Assembly (NCBI RefSeq): GCF_937892565.1
Contig: NZ_CALAHQ010000010.1
Span: 1 to 51,252 of the forward strand
Source of the DNA: an uncultured Roseicyclus sp.
GTDB lineage: Bacteria > Pseudomonadota > Alphaproteobacteria > Rhodobacterales > Rhodobacteraceae
DNA: 51,252 bases
Reading direction: 5' to 3'
This document shows, piece by piece, positions 1 through 8,307 of this stretch. Below the pieces are notes generated by a model that was not told the origin of the DNA, ran no database searches, and worked only from the letters and a program-made list of their open reading frames with translations. How positions within the stretch are numbered: position 1 is the stretch's first letter; each line of letters opens with the position of its first letter. Made by a program: the position numbers and the translations under genes.

Positions 1-113
1 GCATGTGGCACACATGCCCCAACCGGGCACCGGATGGCCGCTTGCGTGCCCCACCCGCGGCAAGCCTTGGGTCATGCGGAGCTTGGCATCCCAAATCGCG
101 TCGTATCAGCCTT

Positions 114-147
114 GGCAGCGGCAGGCCCCTGCCATCCGCTGCCTTTT
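114..147 (+). terminator. GC-rich hairpin followed by T4
   Basis: An 8-bp stem (ggcagcgg at 114-121 with ccgctgcc at 136-143) is followed by TTTT at 144-147. This looks like an intrinsic terminator read on the plus strand, perhaps for a gene left of the window. It also lies just past the stop of the minus-strand hydrolase gene but has no T-run in that direction. Bases 1-17 hold another short hairpin (gcatgtg, gca, cacatgc). I see no coding sequence that I trust in bases 1-170. Confidence 0.3.
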
Positions 148-170
148 GCGCATGTCGTGGCCTTGCGCCC

Positions 171-1160
171 CTACCCGAAACGCGCGCCCCATGTGGGCTG
201 CACGTCGCCCGGGGCGGGGGTGGCGGCAAAGACGCCGCGCGCAATCGCCCGCGACAGGCACAGCGCCGCCATATGGCCCAGCATCAAGGGCACCGCCGTG
301 TCATCGCCAAGCGCCCGTGCCCCGGTGGCGGCGGCAAAGACCAGATCGCCATCCATCGGCGTGTGGCTGGGCCAGATCGCGCGCGCCATGCCGTCATGGG
401 CGGCTATGGCCATCCGCGTGGCCTGTGCCTGGGTCAGCGCGGCATCGGTGGCCACGATCGCGATGGTGGTGTTGCGCCCTGCGCCGCCCTTGACCGGGGG
501 AACCGCGCCGGGATCAAAGCCCGATGCCGGGCCAAGCCCGCCGAATTCGCGGCCCATCTCATGAGGGGCGGCCCAGAAGTGCGGCCCGTCGCCCACCGTC
601 ACGCGCCCCAGCGCATTGACCGCGACCAGCGCGCCGACGGTATAGCCCCCCCATTGCGCCGAGGCAGAGCCAAGGCCCCCCTTGAGGTCGGCAATCAGCG
701 CGCCGGTGCCCGCGCCAACCGATCCCAGCGCAAAATCGGCCGCCGCGTTGTCCAGCGCGACCGCGCCCAAGGTCTTGTAGGGGTTTTCGCCCCATGCCTT
801 GTCACCGCCATTGATCAGGTCGAACAAGATCGCGCCCGGCACGATCGGCACGGTCTGATCGCCCACGACAAAGCCGCGACCCCGTGTGCGCAGGGCATCG
901 GCCACGCCCGATGCGGCATCAAGCCCAAAGGCCGATCCCCCCGACAGGACCAGCGCGTCGGCTTCCTGCACCAGCTTGTCGGGGGCCAGAAGGTCGGTCT
1001 CGCGCGTGCCGGGTGCGCCGCCCATGACATGAACGGCGGCGACAAAGGGGCGCGCGCCGACCAGAACGGTGGCGCCGGTCTTGATCCGCGCATCGCTGGC
1101 ATGGCCCACCGCCAGCCCCGCCACATCGGTGATCAGATTGCGCGGCCCGGGGCGGATCAT
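171..1160 (-). CDS. P1 family (DmpA/NylC-like) N-terminal-nucleophile hydrolase
   Basis: Predicted 329-residue peptidase of the P1/S58 family, which includes the aminopeptidase DmpA, beta-aminopeptidase BapA and the 6-aminohexanoate oligomer hydrolase NylC. These enzymes mature by self-cleavage in front of a Ser or Thr that becomes the nucleophile. The segment GGAGRNTTIAIVATD places Asn230-Thr231 at the expected cleavage position, so Thr231 is the likely nucleophile; NylC also cuts between Asn and Thr. A conserved family block is seen at LVLSGGSAFGLDAASG (about 70-85). I chose ATG 1160 over an upstream ATG because family homology begins at MIRPGPRNLITDVAG and the ATG overlaps the preceding stop (ATGA). 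It is the last gene of a minus-strand run with an SDR, a thioesterase and, further up, an aldehyde dehydrogenase and a peptide-type importer. The natural substrate, perhaps a small amide or beta-peptide, is unknown. Confidence 0.88.
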   Translation of the reverse strand: MIRPGPRNLITDVAGLAVGHASDARIKTGATVLVGARPFVAAVHVMGGAPGTRETDLLAPDKLVQEADALVLSGGSAFGLDAASGVADALRTRGRGFVVGDQTVPIVPGAILFDLINGGDKAWGENPYKTLGAVALDNAAADFALGSVGAGTGALIADLKGGLGSASAQWGGYTVGALVAVNALGRVTVGDGPHFWAAPHEMGREFGGLGPASGFDPGAVPPVKGGAGRNTTIAIVATDAALTQAQATRMAIAAHDGMARAIWPSHTPMDGDLVFAAATGARALGDDTAVPLMLGHMAALCLSRAIARGVFAATPAPGDVQPTWGARFG

Positions 1161-1507
1161 GGCGCACCCCTGTCGGCGACCAGATGCGGGATGCGCCCGC
1201 GCCAGAGCCCGAGCCGGGGCAGGTCGGGGCGATCGGGCAGCGGGCACTCAAGACCCTGATAGGCCGCGGGAAGGATCAAGATCACGGTATTCTGGCCAAG
1301 GGCTGCGGTTTCGATGGTGGCGGCGGCGGCAGGATCGAACCGCGCCGCCAGCCGCAACCGTGGCGCGCCATGGATCACCTCAACATGGGTCAGGTCCAGC
1401 GCAGGACAGGCCGCAAGGATGGCGGCATAGGCCGCGGGTTGGTTCATGAAATCGCCCGCATGCACGATGATGTCGGCAGGCAGATCATGGCGGGTCCAGC
1501 CGGTCAT
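1157..1507 (-). CDS. Hypothetical protein, 116 aa
   Basis: I do not recognise this protein. It reads as a soluble 116-residue chain beginning MTGWTRHDLPADIIVHAGDF. It has no signal peptide, membrane segment or cysteine cluster typical of metal binding. It overlaps the SDR stop by ATGA at its 5' end and the P1 hydrolase start by ATGA at its 3' end. Such double translational coupling makes it a real gene and implies a function in the same pathway. The upstream ATG at 1570 was rejected because it would lie deep inside the SDR gene. Confidence 0.6.
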   Translation of the reverse strand: MTGWTRHDLPADIIVHAGDFMNQPAAYAAILAACPALDLTHVEVIHGAPRLRLAARFDPAAAATIETAALGQNTVILILPAAYQGLECPLPDRPDLPRLGLWRGRIPHLVADRGAP

Positions 1508-2244
1508 ATGCACCGGCCCCCATCGACCTCCATCGCCACCCCGGTGATCATGCTTGCCGCATCCGAGCACAGAAAGGCCGCGGCCTCGCCCATGTCTTGT
1601 GGCGTGGAAAAGCGGCCAAGCGGGATGGTGGACAGGAATTTCGCCCGCATCTCGGGCGTGTCTTCGCCCATGAAGCTGGCCAGAAGCGGGGTTTCACCCG
1701 CCACGGGGCAAAGCGCGTTGACGCGGACACCAAAGGGGGCCAGCTCAACCGCCATGGTCTTGGTCGCGGTGATCATCCAGCCCTTTGAGGCGTTGTACCA
1801 GTTCAGACGCGGCCGGGGCGACAGCCCCGCAGTGGAGGCGATGTTGAGGATGGCCCCCGCGCCCGCCGCCTTCATCCCCGGCACGATCTCGCGCGCGGTC
1901 AGATAGACGGATTTGGCGTTGACGGCGAGCACGCGGTCGAATTCTTCCTCGGTCACTTCCTCCATCGGTTTGGGAAGATGGGTGATGCCTGCATTGTTGA
2001 CCAAGATGTCGATGCGGCCCCATGCGTCGCGCGCGGCCTTGACCATGGCGGCGACCGAAGCCGCGTTGGCCACATCGACGCCATGGGCGATCCCGCCGAT
2101 CTCGGCGGCGATGGTCCGGGCTGCGGGTGTGTTGATGTCGGCCACCATCACGCTTGCGCCTTCGCGGGCAAAGATGCGCGCGATGCCTGCGCCAAATCCT
2201 GATGCCGCGCCCGTCACGATGGCGGTCTTGCCGTCAAGTCTCAT
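1504..2244 (-). CDS. SDR family NAD(P)-dependent oxidoreductase
   Basis: Classical short-chain dehydrogenase of 246 residues. It shows the nucleotide-binding motif TGAASGFG near the N terminus, an acidic residue after beta-2 (VADIN) that favours NAD, the NNAG motif, an active-site Ser in NIAST and the catalytic YNASK. The C-terminal ITGVAMEVDGG is typical of the 3-oxoacyl-ACP reductase/glucose dehydrogenase-like group. It would oxidise a secondary alcohol or reduce a ketone. It overlaps the thioesterase gene upstream by 11 bases and the 116-residue gene downstream by ATGA, so it belongs to the small catabolic run that ends with the P1 hydrolase. The exact substrate cannot be read from the sequence. 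Confidence 0.93.
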   Translation of the reverse strand: MRLDGKTAIVTGAASGFGAGIARIFAREGASVMVADINTPAARTIAAEIGGIAHGVDVANAASVAAMVKAARDAWGRIDILVNNAGITHLPKPMEEVTEEEFDRVLAVNAKSVYLTAREIVPGMKAAGAGAILNIASTAGLSPRPRLNWYNASKGWMITATKTMAVELAPFGVRVNALCPVAGETPLLASFMGEDTPEMRAKFLSTIPLGRFSTPQDMGEAAAFLCSDAASMITGVAMEVDGGRCI

Positions 2245-2656
2245 CGGGTTGTGCCTCCCTCAAGCGGTTCAGTGCGTGGCGCAGATCATCGGGGATCGCC
2301 ACGGCGCGCCGCGTCATCAGATCGAAGAAGACCGAGACATTCTCGGCCTGAAACACCGTCGCCCCATCGCTCAGGCGGGTCATGCGATGGCCAAAGCGGG
2401 CGGATTTGGTGCCGACATGCAGGACATGGCTGTTGATGGTGAACACCTCGCCGGCCAGCATTTCGGCCCGGTAATCGGCCGCAATGTGAGCCGCGACAAA
2501 GGACCGTTGTGTGGCGGCAAGCGCGCCGCGATCAAGACCCGCCGCGGTTTGAATGCCAAACATCGCATCCGACACCGCTTCGATATAGGCCGCGACATTC
2601 ATATGGCCGAGGATATCGCAATCGCGGGGGGCGACGGGGCGGCGCAGCGTTTCCAT
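2234..2656 (-). CDS. Acyl-CoA thioesterase, hotdog fold (YbgC/4HBT-like)
   Basis: Single hotdog-domain protein of 140 residues. The N-terminal VAPRDCDILGHMNVAAYI corresponds to the family segment with the catalytic Asp (here CDILGHMN) and the conserved Asn before the long helix. The later SARFGHRMTRLSDGATVFQAENVSVFFD matches the beta-sheet core. It should hydrolyse an acyl-CoA to the free acid plus CoA in the cytoplasm. I chose ATG 2656, just after the stop of the preceding membrane-protein gene; upstream ATGs would lie inside that gene. It overlaps the SDR gene downstream. Confidence 0.85.
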   Translation of the reverse strand: METLRRPVAPRDCDILGHMNVAAYIEAVSDAMFGIQTAAGLDRGALAATQRSFVAAHIAADYRAEMLAGEVFTINSHVLHVGTKSARFGHRMTRLSDGATVFQAENVSVFFDLMTRRAVAIPDDLRHALNRLREAQPDET

Positions 2657-2660
2657 CGCC

Positions 2661-3200
2661 TCAACCCGCCCGGCGCAGATCGACTGCGCGCGCGCGCCGC
2701 ATCGGCCAGATCGCCAGAAGCGCGCCCAATGCACCCGCGACATAGGCCGCGTCATGCATGAAGCCCGCCCGCAGGAAATCAGAGCGCGCCACGCCATCGG
2801 GCAGGCTGAGCGCTTGATCCAGCAGGCCCGTGGTATCGGCGATCAGCCCCCCGATCAGTCCAGCCAAAGCCGCCGATGTGGCCAGCACGATCACCAGCCC
2901 GATCGCCCCGATCCCGGCGGCCAGATAGCTGCGCGCGTTGGGCACGCTGAAAAGCCCCAGCGCAAAGGCGGGCAACCCCACCAGCGCCCCCATCCACCAA
3001 CTGGCCTGTGCCCCGACCAGAGCCGCGCCCAGCCGTGGCGAGATGTCGGCCGGGATGCCGAATTGGGGGAATTTGATCTTGTGGAAATAGTCGGGGCCGA
3101 CCGCGTAGCTCAACTGATTGTGCAAGGCGCCAAAGACAGCCGCCGACAGCGCGGCAATCCCCAGAAGCACAAAGAAGGTGGGGAATTTTCCAAGGCTCAT
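2661..3200 (-). CDS. Conserved four-helix membrane protein of unknown function
   Basis: A 179-residue integral membrane protein with about four hydrophobic segments, around residues 8-28, 68-86, 94-122 and 150-166. Between the first two is the extramembrane block HNQLSYAVGPDYFHKIKFPQF, a pattern I recall from a widespread but uncharacterised bacterial membrane family. I chose ATG 3200 because GGAG lies six bases upstream, whereas ATG 3221 has no good ribosome site. It opens the second minus-strand run; the thioesterase ATG follows its stop by four bases. No transport or catalytic motif is visible. Confidence 0.75.
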   Translation of the reverse strand: MSLGKFPTFFVLLGIAALSAAVFGALHNQLSYAVGPDYFHKIKFPQFGIPADISPRLGAALVGAQASWWMGALVGLPAFALGLFSVPNARSYLAAGIGAIGLVIVLATSAALAGLIGGLIADTTGLLDQALSLPDGVARSDFLRAGFMHDAAYVAGALGALLAIWPMRRARAVDLRRAG

Positions 3201-3295
3201 GGGCCGCTCCGTCATCCGCATGACGCAAGCCTAATGCAGGCCCCGATCAGATGGAAGCGGCGCCTTTTGCGCCGGTCCCGTCGGGCCCTCGGCCC

Positions 3296-4741
3296 TTAGC
3301 CGTGGAGCGCCGCCACCGTCTTGAGGGTGGTCATGGCGTAAAGCGCCTCGAACCCCTTTTCGCGGCCATGCCCCGACAGGCCCGTGCCGCCGAAGGGCAG
3401 TTCCACGCCCCCCGCCGCGCCGTAATTGTTGAGAAACACCTGCCCCGCGCGCAGCCGTTTGGCCAGCCGCATCTGGCGGCCCCCGTCGCGGCTCCAGACG
3501 GATGCGACAAGGCCATAGGGCGTGCCATTGGCGATGCGGATGGCGTCATCTTCATCTTCGAAGGGCAAGATGATCTGCACCGGGCCAAAGATTTCTTCCT
3601 GTGCCAGCGGGTGGTCAGGGCTGGGGCCCGCGATCAGGGTCGGGGCGATGTAATGGCCGCCGGGCGGCAGGTCGGCGGCAAGCTGGCCGCGCGCAAGGAT
3701 ATGGGCGGGGTCGGCCATGGCAAGATAGCGCTCCACGATGTCTTTCTGGCGGGCCGAAATCAGAGGGCCCATGCGCAGATCGGCACTGGCGGGCCCGACG
3801 GTCAGGCCACGATACGCAGCAGCCATCCGTTCGCACAGCGCCCCGTAAAGCGATCGTTGCACAAGGATGCGCGAGGATGCCGAACAGGTCTGGCCCGCAT
3901 TCTGGATGCCCGCAGTGACCAGATAGGGAAGAGCCGCATCCAGATCGGCATCGGCGAACACCAGTTGCGGGGATTTGCCGCCCAGTTCCAGCGTGACGGG
4001 CACGACGTTTTCGGCCGCCGCCGCCTGCACCTTGCGGCCGGTGGCCACCGACCCGGTGAACGAGATATGGCCGATGCCCGGATGGGCGGTCAGTGCTGCA
4101 CCTGCCTCAAGCCCAAGACCCGGCACCACGTTCAGCGCACCCGCCGGCAGACCCGCCTGACGCGCCAGATCGGCAAAGGCCAGGGCGGTCAGACAGGCCT
4201 CTTCGGCGGGTTTCAGCACGCAGGCATTGCCCGCCGCCAGCGCCGCGCCAACCGATCGGCCGATGATCTGCATCGGATAATTCCATGGCACGATATGGCC
4301 CGTGACGCCGTGGGGTTCACGCAGGGTGTAGACAGTAAAGCCGTTCTGGAACGGGATCGTTTCGCCCATCAGCTTGTCGGCGGCACCGGCGTAGAATTCG
4401 CAATACCGCGCCAACGCGATGACGTCGGCCCGCGCCTGTGTCAGGGGCTTGCCGACATCGGCAGCCTCCATCGCGGTCAGCGCTTCGGTGTGGTCCAGCA
4501 CAAGCTGGCCCAGCCGCGCCAGCATCCGGCCCCGGGCGTAAGCGGGCAAGGCACCCCATTCGCCCGCCAGCGCGCCTTGTGCGGCCCTGACCGCGGCGTC
4601 GATGTCGGCGGCGGTGCCGCGGGCGATGCGGGCGATCTCCTGCCCGGTCGAGGGATCGATCGCCGGCAGCGTTTCGCCCGTGGCGGGGGCCTGCCAGTGG
4701 CCCCCGATGAAAACACGCGACGGGTCGAACCAAGGCGTCAT
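3296..4741 (-). CDS. Aldehyde dehydrogenase, NAD(P)-dependent
   Basis: Full-length 481-residue aldehyde dehydrogenase superfamily enzyme. Visible residues are the oxyanion-hole Asn154 (VPWNYP), Lys177 (LKPAE), the cofactor loop FTGSVATG (about 228-235), the general base Glu252 (LELGGK) and the catalytic Cys286 (GQTCSAS). The C terminus FGGTGLSGHGREKG is typical of betaine-aldehyde/aminobutyraldehyde dehydrogenase-like members. It converts an aldehyde to the acid. Its ATG overlaps the stop of the ABC ATPase gene (ATGA at 4738-4741), so it is the last gene of the importer operon, implying that an imported compound is degraded through an aldehyde. About 95 bases separate it from the next gene. 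Confidence 0.95.
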   Translation of the reverse strand: MTPWFDPSRVFIGGHWQAPATGETLPAIDPSTGQEIARIARGTAADIDAAVRAAQGALAGEWGALPAYARGRMLARLGQLVLDHTEALTAMEAADVGKPLTQARADVIALARYCEFYAGAADKLMGETIPFQNGFTVYTLREPHGVTGHIVPWNYPMQIIGRSVGAALAAGNACVLKPAEEACLTALAFADLARQAGLPAGALNVVPGLGLEAGAALTAHPGIGHISFTGSVATGRKVQAAAAENVVPVTLELGGKSPQLVFADADLDAALPYLVTAGIQNAGQTCSASSRILVQRSLYGALCERMAAAYRGLTVGPASADLRMGPLISARQKDIVERYLAMADPAHILARGQLAADLPPGGHYIAPTLIAGPSPDHPLAQEEIFGPVQIILPFEDEDDAIRIANGTPYGLVASVWSRDGGRQMRLAKRLRAGQVFLNNYGAAGGVELPFGGTGLSGHGREKGFEALYAMTTLKTVAALHG

Positions 4742-6315
4742 GAGGGTGCCCTTTCCATGTCAAGCAGCCGCGGGGCTGCGTCCAGCAGTTGGCGCGTATA
4801 GGGGTGGGTGGGCGCGTCGAACACGGTGGCGGTGGGGCCCTGTTCCACGATCTCACCCGCGTGCATCACCATCACCCGGTCCGTGATGGCGCGCACCACC
4901 GTCAGATCATGGCTGATGAACAGATAGGACAGACCGAATTCCCCCTGCAATTCGGCCAGAAGATCAAGGATGCGCGCGCGCACAGAGACATCGAGAGCCG
5001 AAACCGCTTCGTCCAGAACCAGTATTCTGGGCCGCGTGATCAGCGCGCGCGCAATCGCGATGCGCTGACGCTGTCCGCCCGAAAATTCATGGGGGTATTT
5101 CAGCATGTCATCGGGCGAAAGACGAACCGCTGTCAGCGCCTCGGCGACCCGGTCGCGCCGTGTTGCCCCCTGGGGGGCCTTGGCCATCAGGTGAAAGGGT
5201 TCGGCCACAATTCGGTCGACCCGCCAACGGGGGTTGAAGCTGCCGTAGGGGTCCTGGAAGACGCCCTGAAGGTCCGCACGCAAATCGGTCGGCATGCCCG
5301 GCCCGATGGAATGGCCAAAAAGCCGGATACTGCCGCTCTGGATCGGGTCCAGCCCGAGGATCGCCCGCGTCAGGGTGGATTTGCCACAGCCACTTTCGCC
5401 CACCAGCCCAAGGCTTTCGCCCGTGTGCAAGGTGAAGCTGACATCTTTCACCGCCACATGGGCCGGGCCCCGCCGCAGGCCGTGCCGCGGACCGGGATAG
5501 TGGCGCGTGACGGCATCCAGCACCAGAAGCGGCTCGGGCGTCGGCTGTGCCTTGCGGTCGGGGCGATGGGCCGAGGCCGCGAAAAGCGCCGCCGTATAGG
5601 GGTGACGGCGCTGGGCCAGCACGGTTTGGGTGGGCCCGGTTTCCACGATCTCACCGGCCTGCATCACGCCGATGCGGTGGGCCATGTCCGACACCACGGC
5701 AAGGTCATGGGTGATCAGAAGCAAAGCCATGCCATCTTCGGCGACCAGCCGTTTCAGCAGCGCAAGAATCTGCGCTTGCGTGGTGACATCAAGGGCGGTG
5801 GTGGGTTCGTCGGCGATCAGCAGGCGCGGGTTCCGCGCGATGGCCGCCGCAATGCAGACGCGCTGACGCTGACCGCCCGACAGCTCATGGGGGTAGCGGT
5901 CGAGCGGGATCGCCGACAAACCCACCCGGTCGAGCCGGTCGCGTGCAATGCCAAGCGCCGCGGCGCGGGTTGCACGACCATGGATCACCAGCGTTTCGGC
6001 CACCTGATGTCCGATCGTCTGCACCGGGTTGAGCGCCGTCATCGGTTCTTGAAAGATCATCCCGATCTGGTTGCCCCGGATGCGGCACAGTTGGGGCTCT
6101 GTCAGGGCCAGCAGATCGCTATTGCCCAGCCTTGCCGCCCCGGTCACGCGCGCACCATGCGGCAAGAGCCCCATAAGGGCCAGCGCCGTCAGGGATTTGC
6201 CCGAACCGCTTTCGCCGACCAGCCCGAAGATCTCGCCGGCGCCGATGCCAAACGAGACATCGCGCAGGATGGGGGTGCCATGAATGGCCAGCGATAGCCC
6301 GGCAATCTCGATCAT
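4738..6315 (-). CDS. Fused DppD/DppF-type peptide ABC transporter ATPase
   Basis: A 525-residue protein with two complete ABC ATPase domains, equivalent to separate DppD and DppF (or OppD/OppF). The first half has Walker A GESGSGKS (34-41), signature LSGGQ (145-149) and Walker B LLIADEP (165-171). The second has GESGCGKS (306-313), FSGGQ (411-415) and ILVLDEA (431-437). Each half ends with the oligopeptide-specific HPYT segment, here RRHPYTAAL and THPYTRQLL. It powers uptake through the two permeases encoded upstream and is coupled to the aldehyde dehydrogenase downstream. Fused double ATPases are common in this transporter family. No substrate-binding protein gene is near. Confidence 0.95.
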   Translation of the reverse strand: MIEIAGLSLAIHGTPILRDVSFGIGAGEIFGLVGESGSGKSLTALALMGLLPHGARVTGAARLGNSDLLALTEPQLCRIRGNQIGMIFQEPMTALNPVQTIGHQVAETLVIHGRATRAAALGIARDRLDRVGLSAIPLDRYPHELSGGQRQRVCIAAAIARNPRLLIADEPTTALDVTTQAQILALLKRLVAEDGMALLLITHDLAVVSDMAHRIGVMQAGEIVETGPTQTVLAQRRHPYTAALFAASAHRPDRKAQPTPEPLLVLDAVTRHYPGPRHGLRRGPAHVAVKDVSFTLHTGESLGLVGESGCGKSTLTRAILGLDPIQSGSIRLFGHSIGPGMPTDLRADLQGVFQDPYGSFNPRWRVDRIVAEPFHLMAKAPQGATRRDRVAEALTAVRLSPDDMLKYPHEFSGGQRQRIAIARALITRPRILVLDEAVSALDVSVRARILDLLAELQGEFGLSYLFISHDLTVVRAITDRVMVMHAGEIVEQGPTATVFDAPTHPYTRQLLDAAPRLLDMERAPS

Positions 6316-6325
6316 GCGCGGCTCC

Positions 6326-6376
6326 CGAATTTTCGTACGAAAATTCGCACGATGTGATTTTTCGTACGAAAAATCA
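6326..6376. repeat. Two tandem perfect 22-bp palindromes, core CGTACG
   Basis: Palindrome 1 is 6326-6347 and palindrome 2 is 6355-6376. Both are exact over 22 bp and share the centre TTTTCGTACGAAAA; they differ in the outer bases. They lie between the second permease and the fused ATPase genes within one operon, and the outer TGA of the second palindrome is the permease stop codon. On RNA each could fold as a near-loopless hairpin, so partial termination, mRNA stabilisation or protein binding are all possible. Similar palindromes occur at 11.4 and 32.2 kb. Confidence 0.85.
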
Positions 6377-7198
6377 TGTCCGCCCCCGCCGCAGCCGTGG
6401 GTCTAGCCCATCGCGCAGCCCATCGCCCAAAAGATTGAGGCCCAGAACCATGCCCACGATCGCCAGCCCCGGCAGAACCGCCAGCATGGGATGGGTGTAG
6501 ATCATGGTCTGCGCTTCGGCCAGCATCCGGCCCCAGCTTGGCACGGGCGGTTGTGCGCCAAGCCCGACATAGGACAGCGCCGCTTCGGCCAGAATACCCA
6601 GCGAAAACTGGATCGTCGCCTGCACGATCAGCAGATTGGTGATGTTGGGCAAGATATGGTCGCCCGCGATACGGAACTGGCCCTTTCCTGCAGTGCGCGC
6701 GGCAAGGATGTAGTCGAGGGTCCAAAGCGGCAATGCCGCCCCACGCGCCACGCGGGCGAAAACGGGGATGTTGAAGATGCCGATGGCCAGGATCGCATTG
6801 GTGGCCGATGGCCCATAGCGCGCGGTGATCAGGATGGCGATGACCAGCGAGGGGAAGGCGAAGATCAGGTCATTGGTCCGCATGATCACCTCGTCCAGCC
6901 AGCCGCCGCGCTTGGCGCTTGCCGCCAGCCCGAGCGGCACTCCGACGGCGATGCCTATTCCGACCGCCAACAGTGCCACCGCGATCGAGGTCTGCGCCCC
7001 CACCATCAGCATCGACAAAAGGTCGCGCCCCAGATGGTCGGTGCCCAAGGGGTGCAGATCGGAGGGCGATTGCAGGCGGTTGGCGATGGCCACGCCATCA
7101 ACGGCATGCGGGACCCAGACCAGCGAGATCAGCGCCGCAAGCAAGAACAGGCCCGACACTCCGGAACCGATGATCAGGGCAAGGGGAAGCCGTCTCAT
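6374..7198 (-). CDS. DppC-type ABC transporter permease
   Basis: A 274-residue inner-membrane permease of the dipeptide/oligopeptide (DppC/OppC) type. The N-terminal hydrophobic helix (LALIIGSGVSGLFLLAAL) is followed by the periplasmic block PSDLHPLGTDHLGRDLLSML, diagnostic of the C subunit, and the BPD-transport loop with FARVARGAALPLWTLDYILAA (the EAA-like coupling segment). The open frame extends further upstream, but ATG 7198 overlaps the stop of the B-subunit gene (ATGA) and gives the normal length. Its stop codon is embedded in a perfect palindrome. Confidence 0.93.
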   Translation of the reverse strand: MRRLPLALIIGSGVSGLFLLAALISLVWVPHAVDGVAIANRLQSPSDLHPLGTDHLGRDLLSMLMVGAQTSIAVALLAVGIGIAVGVPLGLAASAKRGGWLDEVIMRTNDLIFAFPSLVIAILITARYGPSATNAILAIGIFNIPVFARVARGAALPLWTLDYILAARTAGKGQFRIAGDHILPNITNLLIVQATIQFSLGILAEAALSYVGLGAQPPVPSWGRMLAEAQTMIYTHPMLAVLPGLAIVGMVLGLNLLGDGLRDGLDPRLRRGRT

Positions 7199-8136
7199 TT
7201 GCGGCGCAGCCTTGGGTCGACCAGCGCATAGGCCAGATCGATCACAAAGGTGACCAGGATCACGCCAAAGACCAGAAGCATGGTCACCGATTCCACCACG
7301 ATCAGGTCGCGCTGGGTGATCCCTTGAAAGATCAGCCGCCCAAGGCCCGGCAGGAAGAACACATTCTCGATGATGATGGCGCCCGCAATCAGGAACGAAA
7401 ATTGCAACCCGATGATCGTCAAGACGGGGATCAACGCGTTCCTGAGCGCATGGCGGCCGATGACCTGTGAGCGCGTGAGGCCCTTGGCCCGCGCGGTGCG
7501 GATATAGTCGTGATCGAGCGTGTCCAGAAGCGACGAACGCATGACACGCGCCAGGATCGACGCCTGTGGCAGCGCGAGTGCCACCGCCGGAAGGGTCAGC
7601 GCCTTGATCGCGGCAAGGGGGTCGGACCATCCGGGAAATCCCCCCGCCGAAAACCACCGCAGGCTCACGGCGAAGAGCAGCACCAACAGCATCGCAAACC
7701 AGAAATTCGGCACCGCAATGCCCAGCTGTGTCACCCCCATCATGCCGTGATCGGCCCATGTCCCACGCCGTGCCGCCGCAAGGATGCCGATGGGAAGAGC
7801 GATCAGCGTCGAGAGTGTCAGCGCATAGAGCGCAAGCGGCAGCGAGACCCAGATACGGTCCACAACCAGATCGGCCACCGGCACGCGATAGGTGTAGGAG
7901 ATGCCGAAATCCCCCGTCAGCATGCCGCCGACCCACGACAGGTAGCGGTCAAGCCCGGACCCTTCGAGGCCCAGCTCGGCCCTGAGCGCGGCAAGGTTTT
8001 CTTCGGTCGCGTTCAGACCCATCATGTAGCTGGCCGGATCGCCAGGGATCACCTCGATCAGGGCAAAGATCACCACGCTCGCCAGAATCAGGCTGAGCCC
8101 AAGAGACAAGGCGCGGGTGAATAGATATCGCAGCAT
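7195..8136 (-). CDS. DppB-type ABC transporter permease
   Basis: A 313-residue inner-membrane permease of the DppB/OppB type. It begins MLRYLFTRALSLGLSLILAS, the typical first helix, has the conserved IPGDPASYMMG segment and the coupling loop with YIRTARAKGLTRSQVIGRHALRNA near residue 200. It is the first gene of the importer operon. ATG 8136 is preferred over 8190 because the homology and first helix start there. Upstream is the regulatory region shared with the divergent mutase gene; the expected periplasmic binding-protein gene is absent on both sides. Confidence 0.93.
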   Translation of the reverse strand: MLRYLFTRALSLGLSLILASVVIFALIEVIPGDPASYMMGLNATEENLAALRAELGLEGSGLDRYLSWVGGMLTGDFGISYTYRVPVADLVVDRIWVSLPLALYALTLSTLIALPIGILAAARRGTWADHGMMGVTQLGIAVPNFWFAMLLVLLFAVSLRWFSAGGFPGWSDPLAAIKALTLPAVALALPQASILARVMRSSLLDTLDHDYIRTARAKGLTRSQVIGRHALRNALIPVLTIIGLQFSFLIAGAIIIENVFFLPGLGRLIFQGITQRDLIVVESVTMLLVFGVILVTFVIDLAYALVDPRLRRK

Positions 8137-8231
8137 GACAGGCACGCTACCTTGCACCGCGCATCGGGGCCAGAGGGCAGTTGCAGCCATCGGGTGCCGG
8201 GTCGCTCGGGTGTCGCGCCGCGTCGCAGCGA

Positions 8232-8262
8232 ATTGACAAGGTCATAATATTGTCAATATACC
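8232..8262 (+). promoter_or_regulatory. Promoter of the mutase gene overlapped by an 8-bp dyad
   Basis: Arms ATTGACAA (8232-8239) and TTGTCAAT (8250-8257) form a perfect inverted repeat with a 10-base spacer. The left arm contains a consensus -35 hexamer TTGACA (8233-8238); 18 bases later is TATACC (8257-8262) as a plausible -10. A repressor or activator dimer bound to the dyad would cover the promoter. The ribosome site AGGAG follows about ten bases before ATG 8308. Promoter assignment is inference from the sequence. Confidence 0.5.
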
Positions 8263-8307
8263 CCGCATTACGAAATCTTATTGCCGAATGCCGCGCAGGA
8301 GCCGCCC

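Noticed and set aside
171..4741. Assignment of the left cluster as a nylon-oligomer (nyl) operon
   Set aside because: Only the hydrolase fold and an aldehyde dehydrogenase match; the required aminotransferase and the NylA/NylB enzymes are missing, so only a loose catabolic role is claimed.
4789..6297. 502-codon plus-strand open frame
   Set aside because: Antisense of the double ABC ATPase, which has all nucleotide-binding motifs.
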